Assembly (NCBI GenBank): GCA_039090855.1
Contig: CM077002.1
Coordinates: forward strand, 85,192,194 to 85,256,193
Direction of reading: 5' to 3'
Length of the DNA: 64,000 bases
From: Macrothele yani
Taxonomy: Eukaryota > Arthropoda > Arachnida > Araneae > Macrothelidae
Every line of letters begins with the position of its first letter. Positions within the stretch are counted from its first letter, which is position 1. The notes below the pieces were generated by a model. The model made no database searches, was not told the DNA's origin, and was given only the letters and a program-made list of their open reading frames with translations. Below are positions 46,100-57,615 of the stretch, piece by piece. Made by a program: the position numbers and the translations under genes.

Positions 46100-47060
46100 C
46101 CTTGCAGATCTCTCAATTCACTGGTTACTTTTACTTTTATTTAACACACACACTGTCGAAAACTCTATGCAAGCACGGGAGCAAAGAATGGAGCCAGGTG
46201 GCGAGATAATGTGGCCGGCTGTTTGGAGGTGACGTGGGGGTTGGCAGAAACTCTCTGATGGCGGTAAAAGTGTGCATGCCAGCAGGAATCCTTCCCCTTT
46301 TCGCAGTGGCCAGCAGCTTTGGTTTGATAACAAAAGCCTCCAGCATGGGGTTCCGAGACTGCAATAAAAAATGTTGAAAATGTGTTTTTGTGGATTTTTC
46401 GCAAAACTGACTGAAACCTTAATCAACTCCATAAATCGCTAACAGGAATGGGCCCCTTAAATTCCATGTGAATCCGATAAAAGCTTTTTAATAAAACTTT
46501 TAAGCTTGCCATCTTGCAGCACGTTTCACGTGGAGAGTGCAGTGAGACCACTGCATACAAAGGCCGTTCGGTGACCCTTCACGGGTAAGCTCTCCTTGCC
46601 TAAAACACACTGAGGCATGGCAAAGCTCATCAGAAACATTCAGTAGGAACGATACATTAAAGATTTAACCCATTAAAAATTTTAGAGGACAATTTAAAAA
46701 GAATTCTTTACTGATTCACACAAAATTTTAGAGGTCAGCTTGTGTTAGCTAATTATGGTGTATGTAAAAATTTCAGCCAGTTTCATGAAGAACAGAAAAA
46801 GTTAGTTTTCACCATTTTTATCCCCAGTCTGGCAGCTAAACAAAGGCATGGAGGGGGCAGGAAATGCTGCGAGCTTTACAGCTAACTTTTTTTTAAATTT
46901 TTTTATCAGAGATCAATTACCATCAAATGCTGACCGCATGCTCTGTCAATGCAGATGATTATATATATAACTTCCCTTACCTCTTTTTAAAACATTTTTT
47001 TACAAGTAATGTGCACATTTTCTCTAGAAATTATGGCACATTAACTTTCATTACAAACAC
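46100..47060. other. Non-coding gap with diverged repeat
   Basis: 46690-46890 is a diverged relative of the repeats at 5849 and 40857. Open frames at 46118-46432 overlap on the minus strand without recognisable motifs. No gene supported. Confidence 0.4.
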
Positions 47061-47069
47061 TTAAAATTT

Positions 47070-47345
47070 ATGCAAATGAGGGGCTCCCGTGCACAACTTT
47101 GTTCAAATAAAGGTAGAAGTCTGAAATTTGGCTGTTTGTAGTTGTTTTTGATGCTGCATACAAAAATGCAAACTGAACTATTCTATCATAATTAGTTTTC
47201 ATGATATTGCAAGAAATATGGGTGCTGCTATGGGGCCCACTACCAGAAGGGCCCTCCTCAGAGAAGCATGAATTTTTTTTATATAAAAAGATTAAAATAT
47301 CTTTACCTGAATCTAAAAGTTTTGAAAATGAGAATTACTTCTCTG
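47070..47345. repeat. Dispersed repeat, inverse of 50225-50530
   Basis: TATGCAAATGAGGGGC, then GGGGCCCACTACCAGAAGGG, then TTTTGAAAATGAGAATTACT here correspond, inverted and in reverse order, to CCCGGGGCCCTAATTTGCAT, GAAGGGCCCTGCC...GGGCCCCGTAGC, and AACAATTCTCATTCTTGAAA at 50225-50530. Diverged, about 3 kb apart. Confidence 0.75.
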
Positions 47346-47838
47346 ATTTTTTTTTCTTGACTTTTAAATTTTGCCATATACTTGCCACATTAACAGTGTA
47401 AGAGAGTGAATATATTTCAATATTTGAATAATTTCATCATTTAGTTGCTTATATGATATGAGTGCATTCAAAATATCAAAAAGAAAAAAAAACCATATTA
47501 CTAAAATATTTACTTACGTAATTAATGTTTTATAATGATTGAGTATGAGTACGATACAGCAGAAATGTGGGTGTATCTTTAAAGGGGTTCTTATATCTTT
47601 TCTGCTGAAATTAATGTTAACTGATAAAGAATGGAATTTTTGAACAATTCCCATGCTTCAAGTTTTCTTAGACTTCATATTTTCTTTGGTTTTTAACAAA
47701 CAGCAATTTCACTTTTTGCAAGCTTCAGTCATTAAAGTAATATTGCCTTCCACTTGGTGTATTGGGCAGTTAACTTTACAAAGCAGTCTGCATTAAGAAA
47801 TCCAACATTTGTCTTCCCTTTCTGGCCAAAAGTGTGTG

Positions 47839-48145
47839 TCAAAAGTTTTTTTTTTTTTTTGAAGAACATCCCAAAAGGGTAACTGTTTCATTTAAAGTTT
47901 CTGCTTCAAATTCCATGTTGACAAAATTATTGTCACTATCTGATGAGTTAGAATCTGGCTTGTATTCATAGGTAGCACAGGTTAGACAGATTTTCCAACC
48001 AGGTTTTATATGGCTGTTTGATTTTGTTGAAAGTTCACATGCTTTATCAGCACACACCCTGGCCTTTTGTAATTGTTGACTTACGTCTGTTGTATGGATC
48101 CCAACATTTCCTTTGGTATTCACTAAATTTGGTTAAATATACCTT
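47839..48145 (-). pseudogene. Broken coding region with CxxC cluster
   Basis: The minus strand first reads REKVYLTKFSEYQRKCWDPY, NRRKSTITKG (48145-48070). A frameshift then gives RVCADKACELSTKSNSHIKP, GWKICLTCATYEYK, ending LNETVTLLGCS before a poly-A slip near 47850. Cys residues in KCWDPY, CADKAC and CLTC could form a metal site. The arrangement, ending with an LNETVTLLG segment, is a pattern I have seen in uncharacterised invertebrate proteins of transposon-like distribution. The 5' side is cut at the hAT-type element starting at 48154. Confidence 0.5.
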
Positions 48146-48153
48146 TTCACGGA

Positions 48154-49123
48154 TCAGACATGCCAACCTTCAAAATCTGGAAATCGGGAGATTTTTATAG
48201 CTCATAAAATCAAATGAGCACTATTTTTTTTATTGACATTTTCTCTAGAGGTAGGATCAATTTTCCAGAAGTAGAATTATTAGTCCACTAAAACTTCTAG
48301 AAAAAAAAAAAAAAACAGCGCAAAAATCGACACCCCCACCTCTTACTGAAATTAATTTTCAGGTATGTCGATTCCGCAGGATAATGAAAACGTAAAATGG
48401 CCTGTATGTTGTTTTTTACGAATAAAATAGCATCCAACATTTTCATTTCTTCTTTAGGTTGTGTGTGAAGGCGAAGACAACAAAAAGCAACGTACTAACA
48501 TCGCCTTTCGTTACAAGGCAGGGCCAACTGTAACTACTCTCTTTTGTCGTTAAGTGAATTTGCCACAACTCAACTGTTTATCATTACTTAGAATGCGCAC
48601 GGCTCTGTTAGAGGCGAGGAGTTGAAAGACTGAACTGCAAGGAGACGGCAGGGAAGCTCCCATCTGTCAGTTAATTACTGACCCTCAGTGGCATTCTAGT
48701 GCCAGAGCAGGAGAGCTCTTTACTGAAGGCGTCATATGACAATCGGACTGGGAGAAAAACATTTTAAAGCATTTTTTTTCGACCCATCTTGGACCATTAG
48801 TCAGAAGCCAGCGCTTAGACCACTGCGCCACAAAAAAAAAAAAAAAAAAAAAGGAAAATGGAAAAATCAAGGAAAGATTCCCCCATTCTTTATGCAGATA
48901 GGAGGAGAGGAAAAGTACGAAACTAATGACTGTAATGCCGCCTTGCATCGACACAGGAAGAAAAGCATTTTACAGGCGTTTTGAAATCATGGTGGTTGAT
49001 GGAATTTCGACCATCCTAACGGCTAATTCTTGGTGAAGATAAAAAGAATTTGACATTCATCCAGAGTGCTGCAGGAAGGGCTGAAAATCTAGAGCCTCCC
49101 GCCTAAATCCAGAGAGTTGGCAC
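48154..49123. mobile_element. hAT-type non-autonomous element
   Basis: The left end CAGACATGCCAACCTTCAAA and the inverted right end CAGATGTGCCAACTCTCTGG are matching hAT-like inverted repeats about 970 bp apart. No transposase lies inside. It contains a tRNA-like block (48780-48833) and a poly-A run. A clear 8-bp target duplication was not found. Confidence 0.65.
48780..48833 (-). repeat. tRNA-like SINE head fragment
   Basis: The minus strand begins GTGGCGCAGTGGTCTAAGCG, a strong A box in a Leu/Ser-tRNA-like context, followed by CTGGCTTCTGACTAATGG and GATGGGTCGA where a B box would start. The B box is truncated, so it is a repeat and not a tRNA gene. Confidence 0.6.
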
Positions 49124-50220
49124 ATCTGCATGATGAAAGCAAATTGTTGAATTAGTATCATTCAGCTGTAGATTTGTACTTTGTGATAAAATATTTCTGT
49201 TTCTGGTTGACAATTTACTAATTCGAAGAAGCACAGTTTTTCCATGAGTGTATACTGTCTTATTACAGTCTGTACTAGTATTTGTTAACTGACCAACAGA
49301 GCATACATATTTCAGATGTCTTGGAACGTAATTCAGACTTCTCCATATTTCATGAAAACTGAAATATTAACTTCCTTCTTATTCAAATAAACAATTTCAC
49401 ATTTGAGAACACTGTTAAATTATTTAATGCTTCTACTTATTTATTTTAGCAAAATGTATGAAAATAAAATCATGGTCAGTCGTATTTAGGGAGAACAAAA
49501 ACTATGCCTCAACTGATCAGAAAAACAAAAGAAAATGCAAAATTTAGAGTTGGACCTCTATTTCTAACAATTGAAAATGCTACAATGAACAAATGAAGTC
49601 AATGAGAGGAAAGGACAATTTTCTCCTTTTCAGTTACATGGTGAAGAGCTGTTCAGGGGGACTAGAACTGGACACTCCCTTTTTATGACCCTTAAGCTTA
49701 AGAGGGCCATATAGTTATTTATGACTCTATGAAGGGTAACTCTCATCCCTGCTGACAGCATCCCTTCCCAACACAAGCCTGAAAACTAACTATCCACATA
49801 CCAGTGCTGTAGAGGATGGGTCACATCACAGGGAAGCTTAGGTACTATAGTCAAACTTACTTTTTCAATGTTTAGGTACATTTCTCTTAGAATCCATCAA
49901 ATATTTCAATTTGATATTTCTACCATATATACATATGATGTATTTGCACCAAACAGACTAGGTGGATTAAAAGTATCTCATTTTTAGAAATTAAAAATTT
50001 AAATGTCATTTTTGGGGTAAAATTATGAAATGCACATTAAAAATTTATAAGTAAAAAAAAATTAAAATATTGATAAAGCTCTCATTAAAATGTGTACAAG
50101 TTTCCTATAAATAACTGGTAAAATTTTTGCTAAAAAATATTGGATAGCTTTTGAGAAAAATGTACCTAAAAAAGGCATATTTAACATGGGCCCCAATGGA
50201 GCGTACTGGTCCCCCGTAAA
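49124..50220. other. Non-coding gap
   Basis: No gene, RNA or element end recognised. Confidence 0.45.
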
Positions 50221-50224
50221 AATA

Positions 50225-50530
50225 TTGGAAACAATATAAGACAACAATTCTCATTCTTGAAACTTTTGTATTAACACAGTGATAGTTTTAACTTTATTTT
50301 TTCAAACTACAAACTTCCTCTGAGAAGGGCCCTGCCACATACTGGGCCCCGTAGCAACCCCCATACAGTTACCATATCTTGAAAACTATTTGATGTAGAG
50401 TCACATGAAATGCATTTTTATTTGTAGCAACAAAAACTACATTAAATGCCCAAATGTTATGCTTTTATCTTTAATACATCAAAAGTTAGAGAAGAAAAAA
50501 CAAAAAGGTGTGTCCCGGGGCCCTAATTTG
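50225..50530. repeat. Dispersed repeat, inverse of 47070-47345
   Basis: See the partner at 47070-47345. GGGCCC-containing blocks near 50330, 50344 and 50517 are the easiest landmarks. Confidence 0.75.
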
Positions 50531-50995
50531 CATAATTTTAAAATATATTTTCCCCAGCCAATCTTAATATATAAAGTCTGAAATTTGGGGAAACAGAGTT
50601 TTTCTCATGTATCTGCTGAAATAAAAATAACCATTCAAATCTAGGATGGAGCAGCTTGGACCACTTTTTGATTTGACATGGAATGACCCAATTACAAACA
50701 AATAATCCGTGTACCAATCTTCCATTCACCATCAAGCGGACACAAAAGGCTGGAGCAATACGTTTCTCCAACCTATGGCTGGGTAAAAACAGAAAACATA
50801 AGTTTTTCACTGTTGCCTAACAATAAATACATTATCTTCTGCTTTCACTTGCTGTTCCCGAGTTCAAGGTTTTGGGCATTTTGCCAGAATACTGACTACA
50901 AAAATAATACAACAGCCGGCATTAAAAAGAAAAAAGAAAAAAGAAGACCAAGATAAATGCTGATGATAGAATCAATCTTTAACTTCCACTATCAT

Positions 50996-51431
50996 ACAAA
51001 TTTTGAAGATGTGAATCTGTATTTTGGTGAAAATATGACAAGGATGGTAAGTCAGATAATATCCAAAAACTTGAACATTTCATCGTACTGGAGCAGGAAT
51101 GAAACCCACATCTCCCAGATAGCACCTGAACATGCTAACCACTACACCATCCAGAACAACCAAGTCTCAAGTTTCCGATTAATTTGAATATAAGTATCAC
51201 AGAAAAAGTAGTCTCAACTTTCCAATTAATTTGAATATGACCATAATCGAAAACTTGAGACTCGGTCGTTCTGGGTGGTGTAGTGGTTAGCATACTCAGG
51301 TGCTATCCGGGAGACCCGGGTTCAATTCCTACTCCAGGACGACGAAATTTTCAAGTTTTCGGATATTATTTGACTTGCCATCTTTGTCATATTCACACCA
51401 AAAAATCGGATTCAAAACTTCAAAATTTGTA
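50996..51431. repeat. Foldback repeat with tRNA-like core
   Basis: The arm at 50996-51183 is the reverse complement of 51237-51431 (ACAAATTTTGAAGATGTGAA against TTCAAAACTTCAAAATTTGT at the ends). The spacer has two direct copies of AATTAATTTGAATAT. Its design, inverted arms each with a tRNA-like block, is the same as the unrelated foldback at 9937-11810. Confidence 0.88.
51247..51343 (+). repeat. tRNA-like SINE core
   Basis: GGTGGTGTAGTGGTTAGCAT is a good A box, and CCCGGGTTCAATTCC at 51317 a good B box. TCGTTCTGG near the start pairs with CCAGGACGA at the end over nine positions. The anticodon stem is poor (TCAGG against CGGGA), so it is probably tRNA-derived repeat and not a gene. An inverse copy lies at about 51090-51170. 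Confidence 0.6.
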
Positions 51432-51849
51432 TTGTATGGTGTAATCCCATATTCCATTTATGATTCCACTATCATTTTTAAAGGAATCAATAAAAGATTT
51501 AATTAAAGTAGGAAGAAAATAATTGCAAAACACATTTGGACACCATGGAGTGAAAAAAATATTCTTACTGCACTCTCTCCCTCCTTGAGAGATAACACTG
51601 TTTCTTCCCTTGGTCACTCCATCGTAACCCCTTTGCTTTCCCTCCAACACCACTCACCCTTTTCATTTCCTAGCAGCCACCATAGGGTTTTCCTTCCCGT
51701 AATGCCCCCTCCATGTGGCTGCAATGAAGTCCTTTTCTAGTGCTCGATGACAGACCTCTTTGCCTAATATGTTAGTTTAGTTTCACCCGCTTTCTTCTTT
51801 AACTACAGTTTGGTCCTTGGGAGTGAACTATAAGAAATGTTAAATATGG

Positions 51850-52015
51850 AGAAAGATCAAATGCAGAGGGGAAAATATTTTATTTTAGAAACTCCCCAAA
51901 ATCTCTGACTTACAGAGTAAAATTTCGAAATTCCCTGACGTTTCGAGCCAATATCCCCCCCCCCCAGAAAATTCCCTGATTTCCCCAGTTCTCCAGGTAG
52001 TGTGGGAATCCTGTG
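51850..52015 (-). repeat. hAT-like element end
   Basis: On the minus strand from 52012: CAGGATTCCCACACTACCTG, GAGAACTGGGGAAATCAGGG, then GTCAGGGAATTTCG. CAGGATTCCCAC followed by repeated CAGGGAATTT is a common hAT terminal and subterminal pattern. The other end is not evident. Confidence 0.45.
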
Positions 52016-52088
52016 CTTAAGATTCATAAAATGATTCACCACCATTTTCACCAATTCTAATTTCTTCTCGCAATTTTCCGATTTAGTC

Positions 52089-54520
52089 GTACTCTTGGTC
52101 AAAAGAGTGTGATTGATTTTGTTGTCTACGATCAGCGTCTGAAACACTTAGTTGTTGGCACTCGTGTGATGAGAGGTGCGGATGTTGGTTCTGATCATTA
52201 CTTGGTAGTGTCACGAGTGAAACTTAATGTTGGTTGGAGAAAAAGATATAGGAAGAGACCCAGGGTAGAAAGAATAAAGGTTGATAGGCTCCTTGAAGAT
52301 CATCAGCGTTATTTTGACTTACTCAGAAAATGACTGAAGGAGCTGAAGTCTGGTGAGAGGGATGTAGAAAAGAAGTGGGAATATTTTAAGAACTGTGTTG
52401 TCACTGCTGTTGAAGAGGCCTGTGGCACCACAATAGTGGGTAACAATAGAGGTCATGCTTGGTGGAATAGTGAGATTGAAGAGGCAGTAAAGAGAAAGAA
52501 GGAAGCCTATTTGGGGATGTTGCAAGGTAGAGTCTCTGTGGATGAATATCCCTGTAAGAAGCGTGAAGCCACTAAGCTGGTTCGCCAGAGTAAGGCAAAA
52601 GATAGGAAGGAGAAGGTGGAAAGGCATGAATTGGCTTTTGGAAAGATAGGAAGTCCTTCTGGAAATACATGAGACTAAGGAAAAATAGGGGAAACAAAGT
52701 TATAAGTTCTGTGAAGAATAAGATCGGGGAAATGATATGGGAGCCCAATGAGTTAAGTGAAAGATGGGGTGAATACTTCTGTGAGTTATTAGATCAGGAA
52801 AGCAAAGATGATTCTCAGACAGACGCAGATGATGTCACAGCGAGGGATGGAAGCACAGGAGGGATCTCGAGAGAAGAAGTGTGTAAAGCTCTAAAATCTC
52901 TTCAGAATGGTAAGGCTCCGGGAGTTGATGGCATAACTGCCGAGATGGTGAAATATGGTGGTAACTCTGTAATTGACTGGTTAACTGAAATTTGCAACTG
53001 GTTAACTAAAATTTGCCAGTTGTGCTGGGAGTTAGGAATGGTCCCTCAGGATTGGAAGGATGATGTTATTGTTCCCTTGTATAAGGGAAAAGGTGATCAG
53101 ACTGAATGCAAGAGCTATCGTGGTATTAGCCTACTAAGTGTGCCAGGGAAAGTGTTTGGTAAGGTTGTTATTGAAAAAGTACGGGGTCTTACATCAGAGA
53201 AAGTGTAGGATGTTCAGAGTGGTTTTATACCTGGTGAAGGCCGCACTAACCAAATTTTTGCATTATGCGTGACGATTTAAAAGTATCTGGCTGTTGGTAA
53301 GAAACTTTTTGCTGCCTTCATAGATTTAAAGAAAGCTTACAACCGAATAAATAGGACACTTTTGTGGTAGGTATTGAATGAATATGGTGTTACTGGGAAT
53401 CTACTTAATAGTGTAAAAGCCACATATGCTGGTAGTAGAGCTTGTGTAAGAGTGAATGGTGTTTTATCAAAATGGTTTTCTGTTGGTGTAGGAGTCAGAC
53501 AAGGTTGTGTAATGTCGCCATGGCTGTTTAATATATTTATGGATGCGTGAATGCGTGATGCCAAAATAGATAATAGTGGTTTATGTCTTGGTGATATCTG
53601 TTGGTGCAGATTGCTGTATGCTGATGACACTGCCCTGTTGGCAGAGAGCAAAAGTGATTTGCACAGTAAGTTGTCCTGGATGTATGAAGTTTCCTATAAA
53701 TTCAAACTGAGTATAAATAAGGGAAAAACCAAAGTTATGGTGTTTGAGGGAGGAACTGGTAGCACTGAATGTAATGTAAGTATAAATGGCTCTGTGATTG
53801 ACCAGGTGAGTGAGTTTGTGTATTTAGGAAGCATGTTTGACAGAGAGAACAAATTGGATGGTGAAATTAGTAGGTGAGTGAATTCTTCATTGAAAGTCAC
53901 AGCTGCTCTGGGAGGTTTTCACAGGAATGATGGGCTCTCTAGAGAGTCCCGCATGGCTGTGTTTGAAAGTGTAATTGTTCCTACTCTGATGTATGGTAGT
54001 GAAACCTGGGTACTGCAGAAGAAACATAGGAGTCGTTTGTGTGCTGGAGAAATGTGTAATTTACGTGGGGTTTGTGGCAAGACACGATATGATTGTGTGA
54101 GAAATGAAGATGTATTGCAGTTGTGTGATGTAAAGCAAAATGTTGTTAGCAAGGTGGAGGGAGACCAATATGCTTCGGTGGTTTGGCCATGTTGAAAAAA
54201 TGAGTGATGAGATGCTCACTAAGAAAATCTTTTTAGCCCAAGTGGCAGGAAGGAAAGGCAGAGAAAGGCCAAGGAAGACATGGGAGGATCAGATTCAGGA
54301 GTGTCTACATGAGAAAAAGATTATGAGTATGAAGTATAGAAGGTCTTGTGTACGGTGTGTGATGGATGTCGGTGAAGCTGGAGTTAAATGTCAAGATCGC
54401 TGTAAATGGAAAAGTTTAATACGACAACAATAAGTAAAAATATCCCGTAGTTTGCATTTCTTTTTGGAGCTAACCTCTGAATCTCAGAGAACAGCTTAGT
54501 GATATGTATGTATGTATGTA
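52089..54520 (+). pseudogene. LINE copy 4: 5'-truncated, with target duplication
   Basis: Begins within the endonuclease (RTLGQKSVIDFVVYDQRL) and continues with GSDHYLVVSRV, the linker (WWNSEIEEAVKRKKEAYLG), the RT block NGKAPGVDGITAEMVKYGGN and the catalytic RLLYADDTALLAES (53610). The C-terminus GRKGRERPRKTWEDQIQE is followed by KWKSLIRQQ (54433) and a TATGTATGTATG tail to 54520. A 15-bp target duplication is visible: TTTTCCGATTTAGTC at 52074-52088 and TTTTCAGATTTAGTC at 54521-54535, one mismatch. Several stops and frameshifts (near 52331, 52645, 53208, 53280, 53550, 53877, 54165). Confidence 0.95.
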
Positions 54521-54739
54521 TTTTCAGATTTAGTCACATTTGGTGAGACTTGGTGAATGCTTAGTGTGAGTCCTGCTGAGATCATGTTCCATTAAAATAA
54601 CATTCACAGTCCCCCTTTTTCTCTGAATTCAAGAAATTTGAAGAAAAAAAAAAAAGTACCATTTTTCAAAAATTGGAAAAAAAAAAAAATGAAAAAAATT
54701 GTCATTTTCAAAAATATGTGGATAATTTTCAAGGCGACA

Positions 54740-55380
54740 ATCCAGTAACCTGATTCCCCCAGTTAAGTACTTACTATTAGGACATTATTTGGCCACAATT
54801 TAAGAATTTTTAAAAATGGAGGTTTTGCGATATTGCGATTCAAAAATGTTGATTGTTTGCAATTTTGCATATTTTAAAAATTAATTTCATGAGTTACATG
54901 CATCACATGCTAGAAATAAAATTACTGCTAAGGCAACCTTAGTAGGGGTACAGGTTGCCACATTTACCTACCTGATAAGTCTTTTTCTTTAAAAAAAAAA
55001 TCCTGAGTTAGTGGAATAATTCAAATTTGTTGTAATATATATATACATATATATTACATCATTCCTTTGATCAATTGCTGTTATACCAAAGAAAGGCCAA
55101 TTCAATAGCTTCAAAAGAAAAGAATTGAAAATCTCTACTTGTTATAGTTTCAGGAGAGGTGCATTTAAAAATTTTGTGCTTTTCACCATGGTTGTATTTT
55201 TGTCTATTTTCAAAATCCTGTAGCTTGGTCAAAAAATTTTTTCATGAAAACTCCTTTTTCAGTACTTTATATCTCTATTAGAAGTAGCTATTATATTTTT
55301 TTAAAAAAAATTGGAGGTGAGCTGCTGACACATGTTGGTCATACCTGCCTGAATTGAGATGGAAAGAGTCTTATTTAAAT
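54740..55380. repeat. Dispersed repeat, inverse of 36541-36990
   Basis: Matches the inverse of 36541-36990 in block order; a (TA)n run interrupts near 55038. It starts about 200 bp after LINE copy 4. Confidence 0.75.
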
Positions 55381-55384
55381 ATAG

Positions 55385-55955
55385 CACTAAGAAAATAACT
55401 ATGGAAAATGATCGTGAAGAATCTCCATTCACAGATACGATCTTAAAGATTCTTGGTGTCTCAGTCACAGTGTATCAATCCACACCCAAATGGTACTGGG
55501 GTGTCAAAATAAAAGTACCTCTCTGTAACTAAACACCGTTCACTACAACAGAATGTATATTTAAAAAAAAACAAAAAAAACATACCAGTTATGTAACACT
55601 CTGCCATCAATTTTACATCTGAAGGAGTTTCATGGAGCTTCAGATCTGGGTTTCCTCTAACAGGCCATTCAATTTTTTTTTTTTTTAAATTCCCAGTTTA
55701 ATATTTTGAAGTTATTTTACAGGAGACATAGAAAATATTAGAATAAATGCTTGTAAAAATATATAATATTATTTCTAATGAAAATAGCAAGTTTTTATTA
55801 GAAATAAACACACTTTGAAAAGAAAAACTGGTTTTGATAAAATTTTGTTGATGTTTTTCTTTTCTTCCTCCATTCCTTTCTTAAAGCAGTCATTGTCCCA
55901 ACTTAGGGCAACTGGTTCCAGGGAAGAAAAACAGCCAGCACTGTAGGACAGACAC
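55385..55955. other. Non-coding gap
   Basis: AT-rich with A and T runs. No gene recognised; the 60-codon minus frame at 55957-55775 lacks motifs and overlaps the tRNA-like block edge. Confidence 0.45.
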
Positions 55956-55959
55956 ACCT

Positions 55960-56043
55960 CCCGTGCTTCATCCGAGACTCAAACCTAGGTCTCGCTCATG
56001 ATTAGCCAGGAACCCATGCCTCTAACCACTCAGGCACTGGGGT
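55960..56043 (-). repeat. tRNA-like SINE head
   Basis: The minus strand reads CCCCAGTGCCTGAGTGGTTA, GAGGCATGGGTTCCTGGC (A box in a Leu/Ser-like context), then ACCTAGGTTTGAGTCTC (B box). Both boxes are at tRNA spacing. No CCA-compatible acceptor pairing is clear, so it is a derived repeat. Confidence 0.65.
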
Positions 56044-56489
56044 GGCTGATAATGTTTGATCAGAATTAACAGTTAAGTTTTCGTAGAATCTGGTTCAGCT
56101 TTAAAGTAATTATATAACATGGTTTGTGAACAAATTCTAGCATTGAAATTTTCTTTTGTTACATGCAACAAAATTTTTAATTCTTCTAAAAAATATTTTA
56201 ATCAAGATGTATTGATTTAACAGGCTGCTGCCATGAAAAAGACAAACAGCCTCACATGCTTTTGATAGAAGGAAGATAAAACTCAGTTTATGAAAGGAAA
56301 AAAATGCTGCTGTATGAATTTGCAGTAGTGACTGTTTGATAAGTGCCTGCTAGAGCTAATGATCTGAAAATAGTAAAGCAGATTTAAATAGTTAAATAGC
56401 CCCCATGTTCAAACCCAGTGGTGTGACAAATTAGAAGCTTGTGCCGTAAATCACTCATTCACTGGGAAATTTATGTTAATTACTCAACC

Positions 56490-57089
56490 CTAAATATCTA
56501 TGGAAGCAAAAGACAATGAAGTTTTTAATACCAAAAACTAATCCTTTTGCCCATAACTCCATGGAAAGAACAAATTAACACACATATGACCTCCGATGTT
56601 TGCCTTGAGACAACCGTGGTGTCCCAAGGCAAATATAAAAAACCTGTGCAACCCTGTGTCCCAAGGAAAAAAAACAAAAAACAAAAACACTTTTTTTTTA
56701 TTCTAACTATTCCTTACACACACTAAACACTAATACCACCACATAAATAAAATGAACAATACAATACAATTCTTTTTAAGCTAAAATTCACAATTCATTT
56801 TTAAAAAATGAATTGTAGATTTTAGCTTATATTTTTTTTAATGTTCATTTTATTTATGTGTTAGTAGTATTACTGCTTAGTGTGTGTAAGGAATAGTTAG
56901 GGAGAAAATATATATATTTTTTTTTTTAAAGTTTGTGTTTAATGTTTTTTGTGCTTCCCACTGGGGTTGTCCCAAGGCAAATGTCGGCAGCCACACGTGT
57001 TAATATGTTCTTCCTGTGGAGTTATTTGCAAAAGGGTGAGTTTTTGGTATTAAAAACTTCATTGTCCTTCGCTTTCATAGATATTTAGC
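56490..57089. repeat. ~600-bp hairpin with almost no loop
   Basis: The left arm 56490-56802 and right arm 56804-57089 are reverse complements meeting at CATTTTTAAAAAATG. Examples: AAGCTAAAATTCACAATTCA against TGAATTGTAGATTTTAGCTT at the centre; TAAATATCTATG...CAATGAAG against CTTCATTGTCC...CATAGATATTTA at the ends. The arms encode nothing. A small extra duplication (TGTCCCAAGG twice) makes the left arm longer. Confidence 0.93.
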
Positions 57090-57204
57090 ATTGCTGCTAT
57101 ACACGGGATAATACTTAAGACTGATGAGATAAGATTTACAGCTTTTCTCGTTGAAGTTTATAGTAAACAGTATATATTACTCAACCTGTCTTAATTAACT
57201 ACAA

Positions 57205-57500
57205 AATTTTCGGAGAAAACTCTTCTTCTTCAGGCTGTCTTTTGTTGTCAATTTTTCCCCTGTCGAGTTTCAAGTATGCGACCTGTCTCACCTAAGTAAG
57301 ACAGTCCACAACTACATTTAACTTCATAGAAAACTCCTTGCATTTTAAAAGTATCTTCTTCTCTGTGAACTATTTTGGGTAAATATTTTTTTAACTTTGT
57401 TCTCTAAACTTGGGGCTAGCCTTATATTATACTTCCCACTAATTCTCTTTAAAGACTCGAATAAACCTCCGTGATAAGTATTTTTTCATCATAAGTCATC
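57205..57500 (-). pseudogene. Penelope-like GIY-YIG fragment, minus strand
   Basis: The minus strand reads KYNIRLAPSLENKV-like, then MQGVFYEVKCSCGLSYLGET, GRILETR (57343-57250), then jumps to a short QGKN stop and the hammerhead-like CCTGAAGA...CTCCGAAAAT at 57240-57210. The Tyr pair and the Gly-x-x-Arg of the GIY-YIG nuclease are visible (FYEVKC, SYLGETGRILETR). The part after LETR is deleted relative to 61249-61419. Confidence 0.8.
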
Positions 57501-57615
57501 CTTGCAGAAAATAACTATCCTAAAGGAGAAATTGAGAAGCTTCTAAATTTTACTGGTGAGAGGAACCCGCAACAGCAATAAGTAAAATTCACTAGAAAAA
57601 TTACTTATCACAAAG

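Noticed and set aside
46118..46432. Three overlapping minus-strand frames of 75-104 codons
   Set aside because: Overlapping frames in one GC-richer patch with no motif; no splice or start evidence.
51247..51343. Functional tRNA gene
   Set aside because: A and B boxes and acceptor-like pairing are present, but the anticodon stem mispairs and an inverse copy sits beside it, so a tRNA-derived repeat is more likely.
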